Assembly (NCBI GenBank): GCA_008694505.1
Contig: VZDJ01000594.1
Location: 11,430,026-11,494,025 of the forward strand
Direction of reading: 5' to 3'
Length of the DNA: 64,000 bases
Source: Cyanoderma ruficeps
Lineage: Eukaryota > Chordata > Aves > Passeriformes > Timaliidae
The notes below the pieces were generated by a model that did no database searches, was not told the origin of the DNA, and saw only the letters and a program-made list of their open reading frames with translations. Shown piece after piece: positions 1-12,471 of this stretch (position 1 is its first letter; each line of letters opens with the position of its first letter). The position numbers were made by a program, and so were the translations under genes.

Positions 1-960
1 TTCCAGTCTAGCTCTGGTTCACAGCCATTATGGGGCAGATAGCCTATATGTCTTCTAAATATAATTGCAAGCAACTCTTGTAGTTGGCCCTTGAATTCTT
101 ATGTTATTTTCTGAGTGAGGAACCAGAGACAGTTTGATCAGTAATGATGAATATAAAAGAAATTTCCCCCAGTTGCCTTAAATGAGAAGCTGGCTTTGTT
201 ACCATGAGTAGGCAGGGCTGGGGTGGCAGGAGATCTGTCAGCTTATTTATCTAAAGAGAGAAACTTCTGTTGCTAGAAATCACACTGGTCACTTAGATGT
301 TTCCTTGCTGTAAGCACACTTCACAGAAAACAGGAATGCTGATTAGAGTTTTCATTTCAAATCCAGTACTAAAAAGTCTTAGAGGAAAGAGGTGGATTTG
401 GCATCCAAACCCAATTTTATCATATGTTTGTGTTAGCATATGGCACTTGAAATTTCTAAGTGTGCAAAACTAACTTGAAAGAAGAAGCTGCCATAACATT
501 CAGCCAAGGACTCTGGCAGATCTCTATCTCCGCTTTCCAAGAGGAGAGAACTGAAAAATCTGTCTCATTAGCAGAATTCACGGACATGTTTGTACTCGTG
601 AAGATTATTTTGCCTTACTGGAGGGCCAATAGATGTTCTGGAGACCCACAAGGGAAAACAAGGCAAGTGTAATTGGATTACGTAGAGCAGGAGAGGTTGA
701 ACAGGCTGAATAATTGATCTGTGCTCTGTGACTTTGAAGTTACTGCTGTCTGGCATAAAAATCCAGACCTGGAGTTTGTTATCTGCCTGGAAGAAAATGT
801 GTGTTCCCATTTGCTCATAGGAGGTGTTTATCTCCCAGAAGACTTGAGTTGCTAGTTTGCATTTTCCAGCTGATAAGTCATTTTTATTGTTGGATTTCCC
901 TGGAACTGTCCTGAAAAGAATGAGAGGAAGAGCAGAGGGTCCTGTCTGAGTAGATGCTTC

Positions 961-1016
961 ATATATATATATATGTATACATGTATGTACATACACACAC
1001 ACACACAGATATATAA
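961..1016. repeat. TA/CA dinucleotide microsatellite
   Basis: A run of TA repeats passes through TG/TACA-type units into a CA run and ends in ATATA. It is a compound dinucleotide repeat and likely length-polymorphic. Short frames reading through it (tyrosine/valine/cysteine/isoleucine-rich on the minus strand) are artefacts of the repeat. Confidence 0.85.
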
Positions 1017-1181
1017 ATGTTCTTCAGTATTTCTGAAAGAAGGGTATTTCACAATTCCTTTTATTGAAAGCTTTAGCCTTGAAAATTGATAGGTATCAAC
1101 TTTCAGTTACTTTTAATTTAAGGTTATCTGTATTGTGATAATACAGATATAGCATGAATGTGACTGAGTACTGGCACATTG

Positions 1182-1340
1182 TGCCAAGAGAATTGTGGAG
1201 TCTCCATCCTTGGAGGTATTCCAAAGCTATGTGGACATGGCCTTGGGCAGCTGACTTGAAGGGTCCTTTTAGTAGGATGGGGATGGACAGCATGTCCTCC
1301 AGAGATCCCTTACAACCTCAGCTGTTCCATGGTTGTGTGA
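1182..1340 (+). mobile_element. CR1 LINE 3'-end fragment, degraded
   Basis: The sequence follows the CR1 3' region: 'agaattgtggagtctccat' and 'ccttggaggtattc', then 'ggacatggccttgggcag' and 'cctccagagatcccttac'. These are the segments found just upstream of the CR1 terminus. The octamer tail is not clear, so the copy is truncated and diverged. Orientation is sense on +. Confidence 0.75.
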
Positions 1341-2474
1341 AAAATCAAAAAAGTATGCATTTGAAGGGAAATAAGTGGAAGCTTTTGTGTATAACCATAT
1401 ATTTGACTAAAGAAAAGTCATTACAATGCTACCATTATATGATTCTCGCAAAAGGATTTTTACTAGGTAAATTACTCATTCTTCCTCTAATTTTTCCCAT
1501 TAGATGACTTAAGAACCAGTCAGTTCTTTACATGCCAGTGGTTGCAGCTTGTTCCAAACTCAAATATCTCCCTTGAAAGGTTGCTATAATCAGGAGGTCA
1601 CTCACTAAAGGGTCCAACTTCTCCATTCACAGAAACTGGCATAACCCATGAAATAAGCAATCCTTAGAAGGACTTGCTGGTTGGAGGAGCAGAAATTTCC
1701 CTGAGATTCCTGAACAGCCAAGCAGTTCCTCTAGAGCTCAACACAAACCAGCATTATTAAGCTCAGAAAGCCATTAATCCACAAAGTTTTGTGCTGCCTT
1801 TATTATGAGTTAATAATGAGAAGGACATTTTAGAAGAAGCTTATGATTACTTTTCACTAGTTTTGTCTAAAAGATTATTGCTCACTCTCCTGCTCAGGCA
1901 TCCTTCAGTGCTCGAATTGCTTCTTTTTTTCCTGTTCATACCATTATTTTTTCTGTGTTCTCATTGCTGAACATAATGGCTATTTGTTAGGTCAGCATGA
2001 AACAAGTCCTTGCTCGAACAGGCGTCTGTACTGCCAAAATGGAAAGAAGAATGGTTAAAAGATATTAGGGAAAATGGAAACTATGAACCAGAGTCTCTGT
2101 GAGGGCAGGCTGGGCTGACTTTCTCAAGGTATCACAACAGGTCTTTTTTCCCCAAGAGCTGTTCACACAGCGTTAATGATGTTGCATAATTTGCAAAGCA
2201 GGGTTGAACTTTTGCAATAAAATTCATAGGATGATACTTTATAATCCATTTATTGGGTAAGGAACAAAAACTCTTCCTGCCATCCTGGCTGCTCTGTGAG
2301 TCTTAAGTAAAATGTATAGAGGGAGATGGAAGCCTGGCAAGATTCTTCTTCATACAAAGGTCAGTAAACCCTAGGGCCTGCTGAATGTCTGAGTGTCAGA
2401 CTATTGGCATCCAGTGTGTGTTTAAAGACAGAAAGGGAGACCTGAGCAGAGATATGAGTACTGGGTCCAAGAGT

Positions 2475-3272
2475 CTGACACAGAGGCTTCATATCATGAA
2501 GTTCAACATGGTGAAGTGCAAGGTCCTGAACAGGATTATGTTCGTGTGGGCTGGGTGTAGAATAGGTTGAGGCCAGCCCTAAGGGAACAGACTTGGGAGT
2601 GTTGGTTAATGAGAAGCTCAACATGACCTGGCAGCATGATCTCACAAGATAGAAAGCCGACCAGACCCTGCATGGTCCCTGCATCCAAAGCAGTGTGGCC
2701 AGAAAGTCGAGGGAGGGGATTCTCCTCCTCGGCTCCACTGTAGTGAGATCCCGCCTGGAGCACCCAGACAGCTCTGGGATCCCAGCATAAGAAGGACATG
2801 GTCTTGCTGGAGCAAGTCCAGAGGAGGGCTGCAAAAATTACTACATGGCTGAAGCACCTTTCCAGTGAAGACAGGCTGAGAGAGCTGGAGTTCAGCCTGG
2901 AGAAGAAAAGGCTCTGAGGAGACATAGAGTCCTTCCAGTATTTGGAGGGGGACTGCAAGAAAGCTGGAGAGGGATGTGTTACAGGAGTATGGAGTGATGG
3001 GCAAAGGGGGCTTGGCTTCAAACTGAAAGAGGGTATGTTTAGATTTGATGTTAGGAAGAAATTCACTGTGAGGGTGCTGGGGGCGTGGAATGGGTTGGCC
3101 AGAGAAGTTTTGGATACTCAGCCCTGGAAGTGTACAGGACCAGGTTGGAAAGGACTTTGAGCAACCTGGTCTAATGAAAGGTGGCCCTTCACATGTCCCT
3201 CTCCATGGCAGGGAAGTTGGAACTAAGTGATCTTTAGGTCCTTTCCAACGCACACCATTCTGTGATTCTGTG
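2475..3272 (+). mobile_element. CR1 LINE, about 800-bp 3' end including the end of ORF2
   Basis: This is the longest sense-strand CR1 copy in the window. It contains the familiar ORF2 C-terminal run ('gaagctcaacatgacctgg', 'ctgcatccaaagcagtgtg', 'cataagaaggacatggt', 'gtccagaggagggctgc') followed by the 3' UTR segments and the terminal 'attctgtgattctgtg' octamers at about 3255-3271. The element is 5'-truncated, as is usual for CR1, and the reading frame is broken by stops and indels. Homology may begin up to 70 bases earlier. The long minus-strand open frames here are antisense shadows of this element, not genes. Confidence 0.92.
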
Positions 3273-4371
3273 GTAGCCTTTGTTAATGAAGGGTCTTAAA
3301 GTGAAAGTGTTCTAAAATTTCAAAGAATTTGTAGAAAAGGTTTGGTTTAAAATTTACTGGAATAAATCTTGCCATCAGAAAGCAGATGCTTTCAGGGGGA
3401 TTTAACTGCAATTGAAACCTTCAGTTCTCTTCTTCATCTTTTTGTTCAGACACCTTCAGGAAAAAAAAAGATAGTTAATGTTTCATCACTTTAAAAAAAA
3501 CAGTAAACACTTCTTCACCAAAAAGAAATACCTAGGAATGTAGAGATAATGATAATGACTAAGAGTGGTTTTTTCAAATTGCTCCTCCCTCGGAGGTTTC
3601 ATGTAATTTTCCAATGGATGAATATTCATGTATTTTACCAATGGATAAACTGCGGCATAAAAAAGGAAGACGATTTGTCAGCAGCCATCAAGCTGGTAGA
3701 TCCCAAATTGTGGCAGTGCTGTGTTCTTTGCCACCAGGGTACATCAAAGCACCACCGTGTATGCTTACCCATGAGCTGAACTGGAGAGACAGTGTTTATT
3801 ATTTTCCCACATTCATGGGTTAGCCCTATTCTAATTTCAGACCCAGCCACGAGCTGTTTTGTTCAGATAAATGGTCCCCTTAAAATCATTGGAATAATCT
3901 CTGTTTTCAGGCCACTCGGTATGTGCATTGTGAGCTCTCTGACTGTGATCCTCTGGGTCATTTTTTAGGGTTTGCTATATTTTCTACCTTTGAAGCAAGA
4001 AGCATCTGCCCATTCCTTGTTAATTGCTGGTCAGTCTGTGTTCAGCCAACTAGCAGCTGGTAGGAATGAGATGTCTGTGAAGGTTAAACACATTTCTCAG
4101 TCACGTAAGGCAACCAGCTACATTTATTGATGTTTAAGTGACAATCTCAATCTGGCTCCTGCTGTCTAGCAGGATTGTAAAGTGAACTGAGGTCATGGGC
4201 CTCCAGATAGGCTCCTTTTGCTGTGTGGGTTTTTTTTTCTAAGTTGAAGAAATGCATGTGTAGAGAAAGTGTTGTGTTTCTTTTCTTTTTCTTTCTTTTT
4301 TCTTTTTAATATAGAATGGCCTGAATATGATCCTTGAGTCCTGAATGTCTCAAGGCATTCAAATAACCTCC

Positions 4372-4387
4372 TTTTTTTTTTTTTTTT
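4372..4387. repeat. Homopolymer T-run with adjacent TTTC-rich tract
   Basis: There are sixteen T residues, preceded at about 4258-4308 by a pyrimidine-rich stretch of TTTC/TTTTC units. It is simple sequence inside the intron, with no sign that it marks an exon boundary. Confidence 0.7.
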
Positions 4388-7300
4388 AATTACAGGAAGA
4401 GACTGCAAAAAAAATTGAGTGGTAGATTTTTCTTTTAAACCCTATGAAACAGTAATGTCTAAGCAAATGTAATAGCTGAGTAGTAGTACAAGCAAACATG
4501 TTCAACAGTTTTTCTTCTTTGTTTTTTCCATGCACCCCCTAAAAAAATGGAAGTACTTTCTGAGTTAAATGCCACTGGACTCTGAAGAGATGGGCTCTGT
4601 TCTTAAAATCACCAGCAGCACTTCCAGTGGAGAGTAAATTTACTGAGTAAATATCCCTGGGGAGAAGCTGCTAATTAAGGAACATGTTTCTAAGCCAGCT
4701 GCTCCTAACTGAGAAAATGGTGGTTCATTTTTAAATATCTAGGCTAATAAAAGGGACACTGCCACACTGCAACTGTGCAAGTTCCCAGAGATATATTTTG
4801 TGGTAGAGAAAACTGAAAAGTGTCATGTGCTGTTCTGCAATCAGGAGTGAACAAACATTTCTACCTCATGAGCTGCAAATGGCTTTCGAGCTAAATAATT
4901 TAAATTTTTTAATTTTTTTTTCATAATAGCAATATCAGTAGCCTCAACTAATATATTCCAAACTTTGTTTAATTTGCATTTTCCTTAATTATTTTCTTTC
5001 AGCTATAGCATGGGTGAGTCTGGAGGGTGTATGTGGTGGTATAGATAAAATCTATCAGTCCAACAAGGGTGACTGTCAATTTGAGACAGCTGAAAGAAGT
5101 TCTGCTACTCCTAAACACTTTTCTGGGTGACTCTGAGGCAATAAGACATGCAGGGGTAGCCCAATGCCCTTTTATCTAGTGCAGTGTTTCACTATTTCAT
5201 ACATACACATTTTTCCCAAATCAGAGTTGTCGGCTGCCCTGGTTTAAATGTATAACTGATGTTACACGATGGTGATATATTTGTACATTCTACATGAGCC
5301 ACCCACATGTGTTCCCTGAATTAACCTCAGCTTCTCTGAGCAAAGCAAGATGTCTCACCAGCTGCTCCAGCCAGTTTAAGTCATTAAAAAGTGCTGTTGA
5401 AGTTGGCGAGAGTCGTTGGGCTCAATTTGGGCTCATTTAAAACCAGTTTCCATAAATAAAGGTCCTGCAGAGAAGTCTCAGACTCCAACGGATGCCATTC
5501 CCTTCCTTACTGTTTGGTCCTTCAAGATGAAATGACACAAGACCTGTGTTCCTGGTGATATGTGGGACAAGAATTTGACTTAAGAATGATGGATTTACAG
5601 ACCAAATTCCTGATATCCATTTCTCTTTTCTGCAAATATGCTTTAATCTTTTTGCCAAATAGCTAGCACTGGCTGAGGTCTTTCAAACAAGGGAGCCTTT
5701 TCCTGAGCTAGAATGCTCTCTGTAACATTTTCTCTTTTCTAGATGATGATTTAAATATTGCTATTTGATTTTCAACACAAGCTTTGGCAGTCCAGAGTGA
5801 ATGTAAAGTTGGTGGGCATAGGCCACAAAGCCAACAGTTTGTTTCTGACTTTCCGCGCAGGCATTGCTGTAGACACAGACAAAAGAAAGGCAGCTCTCCT
5901 GTTGACATGTTCAATCAGCACAGGTTTGGGACACGGAATATTTAACACCATGACCAAGCTATTTCTTCACACTGTGCAGTCTGGGAATATTTTTTTTTTG
6001 TTGTTCTTCAGACTGAATGCTTTGAAATCTCTAACCAGTTTTGTATCCTTATTACCACTAGACATAAGGGCTGCTACAGCAGCTTATCCTGAGAAAAAAG
6101 AAGCAGTTTGAAGGCACCATGCTGTTCCTGTAGCTGCCTGGAGGTTGGTTATGCTGACACTGATCATTAGTGTTCTTCTAGCAAGTAAAAGTGCTGGCCT
6201 CCATCATCATTGAAAGAGTGTCCTGGGAGTCTTTTGTTTCAGAAAAGCCACCTCAGGCTCAGTGACCAGCATGGGATGGCATAAATACTGCCCTTTAGTC
6301 TCTGTTTCCCAGGACATCCCTCTGCACTAGGGAAGCCCCAAGAATCCTGTTCAAATGGCTCTCAGCTGTTTGATATCACCAGGGGGATGTCACTCAGCCC
6401 TACAATTGTGGATTATAGTATTGCAGACTGAAGACCACAGCGGTGTGCAGCGAACCAGTTTTGACACTCCAGTGGTCTCATCCCAGCAGCATGGCAGCCC
6501 ACGTGGAGTCATTTCCTCAGGAAGTGCTGAACAGAGGCCGTGCTGTGCTCGGTAACTCTGGCTAAGCTAAATCTGCCCCCTCTCAGGCTGCTCTAGAGGC
6601 AGAATTCAAAGCTGAAGGGGATGGATAACTACGATAATCATGTGTGAATCTACTCTTACCGAATACTGCTGGGGTAATGTGCCCACTAAAATTTTACAGC
6701 CCAAGCCCAAAAGAAGGATATCTTTCTTTCCTTTCTCTCTCTCCCTTATTGATTTGATAACAATTGCTCCAAGCAATTCAACGTGCATTAGAGAGGGAAC
6801 ACAACTGGAGGTGCATTGCTTGAGCATTGCACTCCAGGTGTGCATGCTCAGACATGGAGAGCTGAAAAGAAGATGACAGGCATGACTACAACAAGACTGA
6901 CAGAAATTACGCTGCTCATGATTAGTGTGAACTCCTCTTGTGAGGCAAAAACAATGCAAAATAGAGAATAGGGAGAGTACAGCTGGTTTATGCACTGATT
7001 TCTATTTGCAGTTACTGACACTGGGCTGATGCGATGGAGAAAGTCAGTGGACCAGATAATCAAAGTTCAGAGGACAAAATAAAATTCTTAATAGTAATCC
7101 TAATCAAAAATTCATTTATTTTGCTTGTCAAATAATAAAATGGCAATTTAATCTGCCAGGAATATTATTTTGTAATCAGAACACAGAAGTTATAGTACTG
7201 ATGCAAGGCAAGCTGTCATCTACAATGGTGAAAATTCAAAACACCTCAAACGATGAGCCCATGTACTTCTGGTTTATATTAATGCAAATTTGGCCCCAGG

Positions 7301-8930
7301 CAAAATGCCAACTTGAATTCAATACTTTTGAAGAGCATCTGTCCATGAGAAAAGTTGCCACTGGAACTCAAAGCAGTTTGACAAAATAAAATGCCATTCA
7401 CTGATCTCTTTACATGATTTAAGGTGAAATTGGGCCACTTTAGGAAGTAAGATCTGTTCTTAATGGATGCCAAGAGCCTCCTCCATTGTCTCCCAAAAAA
7501 TGGAGCAGATGGTTTCTGGTTTGAAATCAGTGCTTCCCTGACAAAGTCAATGGGTAAATCCCTGTTTGCTGCAGCTGAGAGCCTGGATAGACTGCATGAC
7601 ATGCTGGCTCCCTTTGAAAACAGATGTGCTGGATGCTGTTGTTGATCACCTGCATACAGTAGTACCAATTATAATTTTATATACATGTGTGTTCATAGCC
7701 TTCAAAAAGAGCAGAGATTTTTTTTTTTTTTTTGCATTTACAAGCTAAGGTAACAGACCACACCCAGGCCCTGTTCCATTTTCTGCTTTTCATCCCTTTC
7801 AAAGGCTCCAGGTAAGAGGCAGCCTGTGAAGTGCTTCTGCTGAGACATGATTTTTAGTTTGGCCCAGTCTGTTAGACTGTCATATTTTAGTTCCGGCTTA
7901 CTCTGTGTGATTATCTTGGCTGTGGTGTACAGGGTCAGTCAACCTTTTGGCTTTTTATCAGCTCTCCCACTGCCCAGAGCAAATCTGAAGAACTTCCTTT
8001 GTACTTGGGCTTCTTTCCTCATGTATTTCTAAAGTGTTTCTAAGATGTTTACACTGCTAATCCCTGCTGATGCTTCTTTCGTTCAGCACCAGATAATGTG
8101 ATTGTGATTTAGGTTTGGACCTTTGAGTGTGACAGTCATGGTGATAGACAGCACCTCCTTGCCCTCACTATGCAATGAGGGCTGGGAGCTGTGCAGGATG
8201 ATTTGGGGCAGCTGAATTGGGACCTATAATATCACGCTGAATAATTTAGCAGTTTTTACTGACCTTGATGTCTTCACAAACTCCCCTCTAATGTCCATAG
8301 CTGTGTGTGAGAATTTAAATGCCTTTTATCACTTTTTTTTTATTTTCACTTTAAAATTTCTCCTGATCCAGCAGACCACGCAATCAGCTAAAAAGCCTTC
8401 ATCCTGGTAGTTCATTCTCATTTTCCTTCTTGATTTTGGAACCTATTCTTTGGTCCTAAAAATCCCAGAGAGTGTCAGTGCTCATCTGGGATATACTGAA
8501 TTTTGTAAAACTTTTTATTTTTTTAAGTACTGCTCTTAGGAGCAAAACATCCTGGCAAGGGAAAAAGAGGGGGAATGATCTTAACTGGACTAGGGATTCC
8601 ATCTTGAAGGACTACCAGCTTCACTGTGAGGTGTGTAGAAGTAGAAAAATTCCTGACAATTTTCAGAACAGGGAATAAATGCAAGACCATTTCTCAGGGT
8701 TGGGGTGCTGTCAGCATTCATTTTTTCTTTGGAGACAGTTAAAAATAGCACCAGAAAAGCTTTTTTAACTCTATGGTACTACAGTTCCATAAATTTTGGT
8801 TGCCAATGCATAAAAAGAGTGCAAAAATTTCAGATTTTTTTTTTCTCTGCTACTTAATTCTCAGAAAAGTATGCTTGGAAGGATTTTACCAGAATAGATC
8901 ATTTTTCTTTTAGATTATGCCATATGTAGC

Positions 8931-8996
8931 TCCATGTGTGTTTATATCTGTATCATCTATATCTATCTGTATCTATCCATATCNATCACCTATACA
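8931..8996. repeat. TATC-type microsatellite containing one N
   Basis: Degenerate TATC/TGTATC units are interrupted by a single N at 8984. The ambiguous base falls inside low-complexity sequence, where read consensus is weak. Confidence 0.7.
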
Positions 8997-9363
8997 CATT
9001 CCCTGTAGTCATTTGTTGAAGGATTAAAGTTCATACTGGATTCCTTGTTTCCTCATGAATTTTGTTTTGTTATGGTACTGTCATTTATTGGAACTAACAA
9101 TGCTTTTTTTGATAGCAAGATTGAACGAGATGTCTGGCATTCATTTTTATATGAATTACATTAATTCCTTCAAATATGTTAGAAGTAATGGTACTTCTTC
9201 ATTACTTGTAAATGATAATGAAAGTACAGGCCTTTAACTGTTTGAAATTAAGTTATAATTCTTACAGTTGTCACTTTCTTCTGTATTTTATGTTACATTT
9301 GGATGAAAAGAAGTGATTAAACCCCAGCATTATTAGTTTAGTAGAGCAGTGCAAGCCCTGCAT

Positions 9364-9375
9364 GCCCTCTGCTGG
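9364..9375 (-). promoter_or_regulatory. CTCF-core-like motif 340 bp upstream of an exon
   Basis: On the minus strand the bases read CCAGCAGAGGGC, matching the 12-base CTCF core pattern CCASYAGRKGGC at every position. The three flanking bases do not follow the longer consensus, so the match may be fortuitous. Confidence 0.3.
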
Positions 9376-9706
9376 AAGTATTCCCTTACAGGATGATGTA
9401 GATCAGCTTCTGGCAGTGCGGGATGCCTGAGCTGCAGACACACTCGCCCTTGATATACTTAGTTACTCATCAAGTTATGTGTTTCCATAGCAGTTTGTTA
9501 ACCCAGTAGGAAGTAAAGCTCCTCCAGTCCATCATTTTCTTCACACTTTTTATTACAGCTTGACCTTTCAACCTTCTTCTTGACTCATTAACCTTGTTAC
9601 TACATAGCAATAAAAAAGAAAATGGATTATTTGTTGTGTACAGTTACTGAATGATATCACATTACTGACACAGGTTTTATACATACAATTTTGCTTTGCC
9701 TTTAAG

Positions 9707-9837
9707 GAAGTTTACAGGTCCGATACAAGCTGAGTAAGGATGGGCTCCTCATTTTCACCATTGACTCAGGAAATTTTGCCAACCGAGAGCTGCACCAGGT
9801 GAAGATTAACAGAGAAGGCAGAGAGCTCGTCATTCAG
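9707..9837 (+). CDS. CNTNAP5: CNTNAP5 exon: start of the visible part of the last laminin-G domain
   Basis: The exon begins after a pyrimidine-rich acceptor ending TTTAAG and stops at the donor CAG|GTATGC. Its first two bases complete a codon split with the previous exon (probably Gly), then 43 full codons follow, starting [16 protein letters not shown] and ending [11 protein letters not shown], with phase 0 at the 3' end. 'LQVRYKL' and '[11 protein letters not shown]' are typical of the fourth laminin-G domain of contactin-associated proteins, single-pass neuronal cell-adhesion molecules related to neurexins. There is no in-frame stop. The exon joins in frame to 11202-11286. The upstream exons, which should encode the discoidin, other LamG, EGF and fibrinogen-like parts, are outside the window. 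CNTNAP5 is favoured over other family members because of the C-terminal tail encoded by the last exon. Confidence 0.88.
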
Positions 9838-11201
9838 GTATGCTGTGGCTTATGCCTGTTAAATAACGCTTCAGGCCACAAACACTGGCCCAGGTTTCCC
9901 AGAGAAGTTGTGGATTCCCATCTCTGGAAGTGTTCAAGGCCAGGTTGGATGGGGCTCTGAACACCCTGGTCTATCAGTGAGTGGTGTCTCTGTGCACAGC
10001 AAGATGAACATGATGGTCTTTAAGTTCCCTTCCAACCCAAGCCATTATATGAATCTGTGAATTCTGGAAATCAGACTCCCTGATCTCAATACCTGGTCAC
10101 GGGCAGGAGACAAAGGTTTCACACTGATTCAGCAGCAGAACAGCCCTGTAGCTTTGAGCAAAGCCCATCTGGACCCTATTCAAAGAGTACCCAGCAGTGG
10201 TGTTTTCCATTGAAGGCTCTTTGCTTCTGACAATCTGTGAATTAGGAAACACCTTTGGCCAGAAATTCCTCTGGACCATTGGAGTGGTTCTGTTTGGGTG
10301 TGTTTCCCAAAGGAGAACGTGACCCCAGCTGCCTTATCCTCTCACAGAAGAGGAAAAGCTGAAGGAATGCAGGGTGCAGTCACCATGTACATGGCAGTGC
10401 CCCATCCTACAAACCAGAAGCAAGCCATGCTGCATGGCACAGCATCATAAGAGACAAAACCTTTCCTCTGCCTTGTTCCCCTGTATCACCTGTTTTTCCA
10501 AGGCAGGGAAGAGGAACATCTTACTGCTCCTTCTGCTTTTCTTCTAAGGCTAATTATAGCCATCCATATTGCCAGGTAGGCAAACCAGGTGGGCTAGATC
10601 TGAGCAAAAATCACTTAACAGACTTAGCAGAGTCTATAGAGAGGTTGTATCTTAAGGAATAGAATGAGAAGACAAAAACACGCAGCAGTGCATTTTTTTT
10701 TTTCTCTACAGTTTCCCTCTCTGGGTGGTAAAATAACACATCACACAACTACAGTGGGTAGGCCTCATTATCTAAGAAGGGTTATGTTAAAAGCCAGGGT
10801 TTTTCTCAAGTACCAGTCTTCTATTATCTGCTGCTCTGTGGTTTTCTTCTGTGCAGAACTAATTCTTCACAATACATTTCTAGAGTGGCCTCCTTTGAGT
10901 GTATTCTGAAGTGACTAGACATGGATTTTGGGAAGCAGAGGGATTTCAGGGTCAAACATTTTAAGCTTTTCTGCAGGGGAAGTTTCTTCAAAGTCCTTTA
11001 TATGACTATTCTGGTATACCTTTAAGCTTCTCCTGCTAAAATCAAAGCACATTCACTTTGCTATCTTTAGAAACCGAATCACGCTTGGGGGCAGAATTAA
11101 CTGATTTACAGCTGAGGACGTTCCCAGAAGTTTGCAGTACAGTGAGATCTAGGGGTGTCCATGTGCTGTTGTACTGAAGTAATTTTATTGACCTCTTCCA
11201 G
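9838..11201 (+). other. CNTNAP5: Intron of CNTNAP5, about 1.36 kb
   Basis: The donor is GTATGC at 9838 and the acceptor is CTCTTCCAG ending at 11201. A CR1 3' fragment starts only about 50 bases after the donor. The rest is unique-looking sequence with short random open frames and no recognised element. Confidence 0.8.
9886..10063 (+). mobile_element. CR1 LINE 3'-end fragment inside an intron
   Basis: It contains 'cagagaagttgtggattccc', 'ctggaagtgttcaaggcc', 'aggttggatggggctctga' and 'cttccaacccaagccatt', the standard order at the CR1 3' terminus. It ends near a decayed octamer ('atatgaatctgtg'). The copy is sense to the host gene and lies close behind an exon. Confidence 0.9.
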
Positions 11202-11286
11202 GTTGATCAAGTTCTCAAACTCAAACACAACTTTTCTGAGATTGATTTTAAGGCCATTAAGTCACTCACCTTGGGCAAGGTCACAG
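11202..11286 (+). CDS. CNTNAP5: CNTNAP5 exon: laminin-G domain, middle part
   Basis: The exon is 85 bases, between a CTCTTCCAG acceptor and the donor ACAG|GTAGGT. It reads in phase 0 as VDQVLKLKHNFSEIDFKAIK followed by SLTLGKVT, then leaves one G of a split codon (Asp with the next exon). 'SLTLGKV' is the typical strand before the divergent loop of the last LamG domain in the family. The HNFS segment includes an N-F-S sequon, so this extracellular domain could be N-glycosylated there. There are no stops or frameshifts. Confidence 0.86.
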
Positions 11287-12417
11287 GTAGGTTCTACTAA
11301 AAATATTCCTGATTTGTGAGATGTTACTATGCTGGAATTAGCCTGTGCTGTGTGTTGGGTTTTTGATACAATTGGGGGTTTATTTGGATGGTTTTGCTGT
11401 AAGAGTTGGCCAGAGCATTCCAGTGCTCCTATTTATATATCTCATCAATGCAAAACTTTGGCAGCTTTACTTGTTTGCAGCGATAGCAATATTAAGTACT
11501 CCAGTTGCTCCCTCCAGTGAAGTGATTCACACAGCCTGTGTGGCTGCACAGGGCAGCATCTTAGCCTAATGATACCATTTTGCTGACTGCAGCTTGCTCC
11601 TCTCCAGCCATTTCTGTTTCCTAATGATAAGAACAGCACAATGAGCCTTCATTCTCTCTACCTTTTTATCACTGCCAGTCTTTTTCCATTTGAATTCTGC
11701 AAGGAATATTGCATATAGCACTTAGGCCACGGTTCTGCATGTTCTGTACACGGACCTTCTTGAACTTTACTCCTTTAAGCCATTACAAGACCTGTCTGAA
11801 ATCTGGAAAATAGACCTCCTTTTTTTTATTGTCAAGTATGTCATATTTCTTTATATAAAGAGCCTTGTTCTTTCACAGTAAAATTCTAAATGCTTCCTTC
11901 TTTACAGACATTTCAGTCCTTTGTTCAAATTGGACCTCCACATCAAGTCTGACATCTGTCTCACCGTTGCAATTTTATATGTTTCATTATTAGCACATGA
12001 GGCCTGTGGGACTGGCAGCTAGACAAGACACTACAGACATCCTCTAGTTCCTGCTTGTGCAGTGTAACTCCATAGAGTAACGGTAGTGCTTTCTGCATCA
12101 CATTTTATTAAACAGTTTAAGAGCAGGACCCGATTATCCTCTTAGTTATATATAATGGGGTTTTTTTCAGAATGCAGATGTCTTCCAAGCCTTTGTGGAC
12201 AGGTTTGGGAGCCTGACAGTTTTCAGCCCAATTCAGAGCTAAGCTAAAATTCCCACTTTGTCAATGTTTAGCTGTAGTGCTGAAAATCTAAAAGAACATT
12301 ACTCATCCTGACCTCTACCTAGAACTCGAGATATAGACACCAAATCAATAAAGCAAGGATTTTTTTTAAACCAGAAAGATGGAAGGTAGCACAATGGCCT
12401 TTAAAAATGTAGCCAGC

Positions 12418-12471
12418 AAGCTGACATGGTGCAGCTCAGCATTATGGAGAGAAACTAGATTTAGTCACAAA
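12418..12471 (+). repeat. Direct repeat, copy 1 of a 54-bp pair
   Basis: This 54-bp block begins AAGCTGACATGGTGCAGC and ends ATTTAGTCACAAA. It recurs at 13662-13715 with one mismatch (G here, C there, in 'ggagagaaac'/'ggagacaaac'). Flanking sequence is not similar by eye apart from a few bases. I do not recognise the block as a known repeat family. Confidence 0.9.

Larger units (their letters stand above)
1..9706 (+). other. CNTNAP5: Large intron (or its 3' part) upstream of the first visible CNTNAP5 exon
   Basis: No coding exon was recognised here. The open frames present are short, lack family motifs and overlap CR1 or simple sequence. The next exon at 9707 starts with two bases of a split glycine codon, so the preceding exon should end in a single G after a LamG sequence. 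I looked for such an exon with a donor site and did not find one, so it probably lies before position 1. The stretch holds two CR1 fragments, a TA/CA microsatellite, T-runs near 4372 and 7718, a pyrimidine tract near 4260-4310, a TATC-rich patch near 8940 and one N at 8984. Confidence 0.6.

Noticed and set aside
568..1052. Minus frames with a Tyr/Ile/Val/Cys-rich segment
   Set aside because: The segment is the translated TA/CA microsatellite at 961-1016.
2361..3253. Minus-strand open frames of 157-203 codons
   Set aside because: They are antisense to a clear CR1 3' end; the openness comes from the repeat's composition.
5758..6111. 117-codon + frame as a possible upstream CNTNAP5 exon
   Set aside because: It contains no LamG-like motif, no suitable split-codon G before a donor, and its composition looks random.
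7740..7815. Good-looking acceptor (T-run, TTTACAAG) and donor (CCAG|GTAAGA) pair around 75 bases
   Set aside because: The translation does not resemble any CNTNAP segment and the phase does not fit the exon at 9707.
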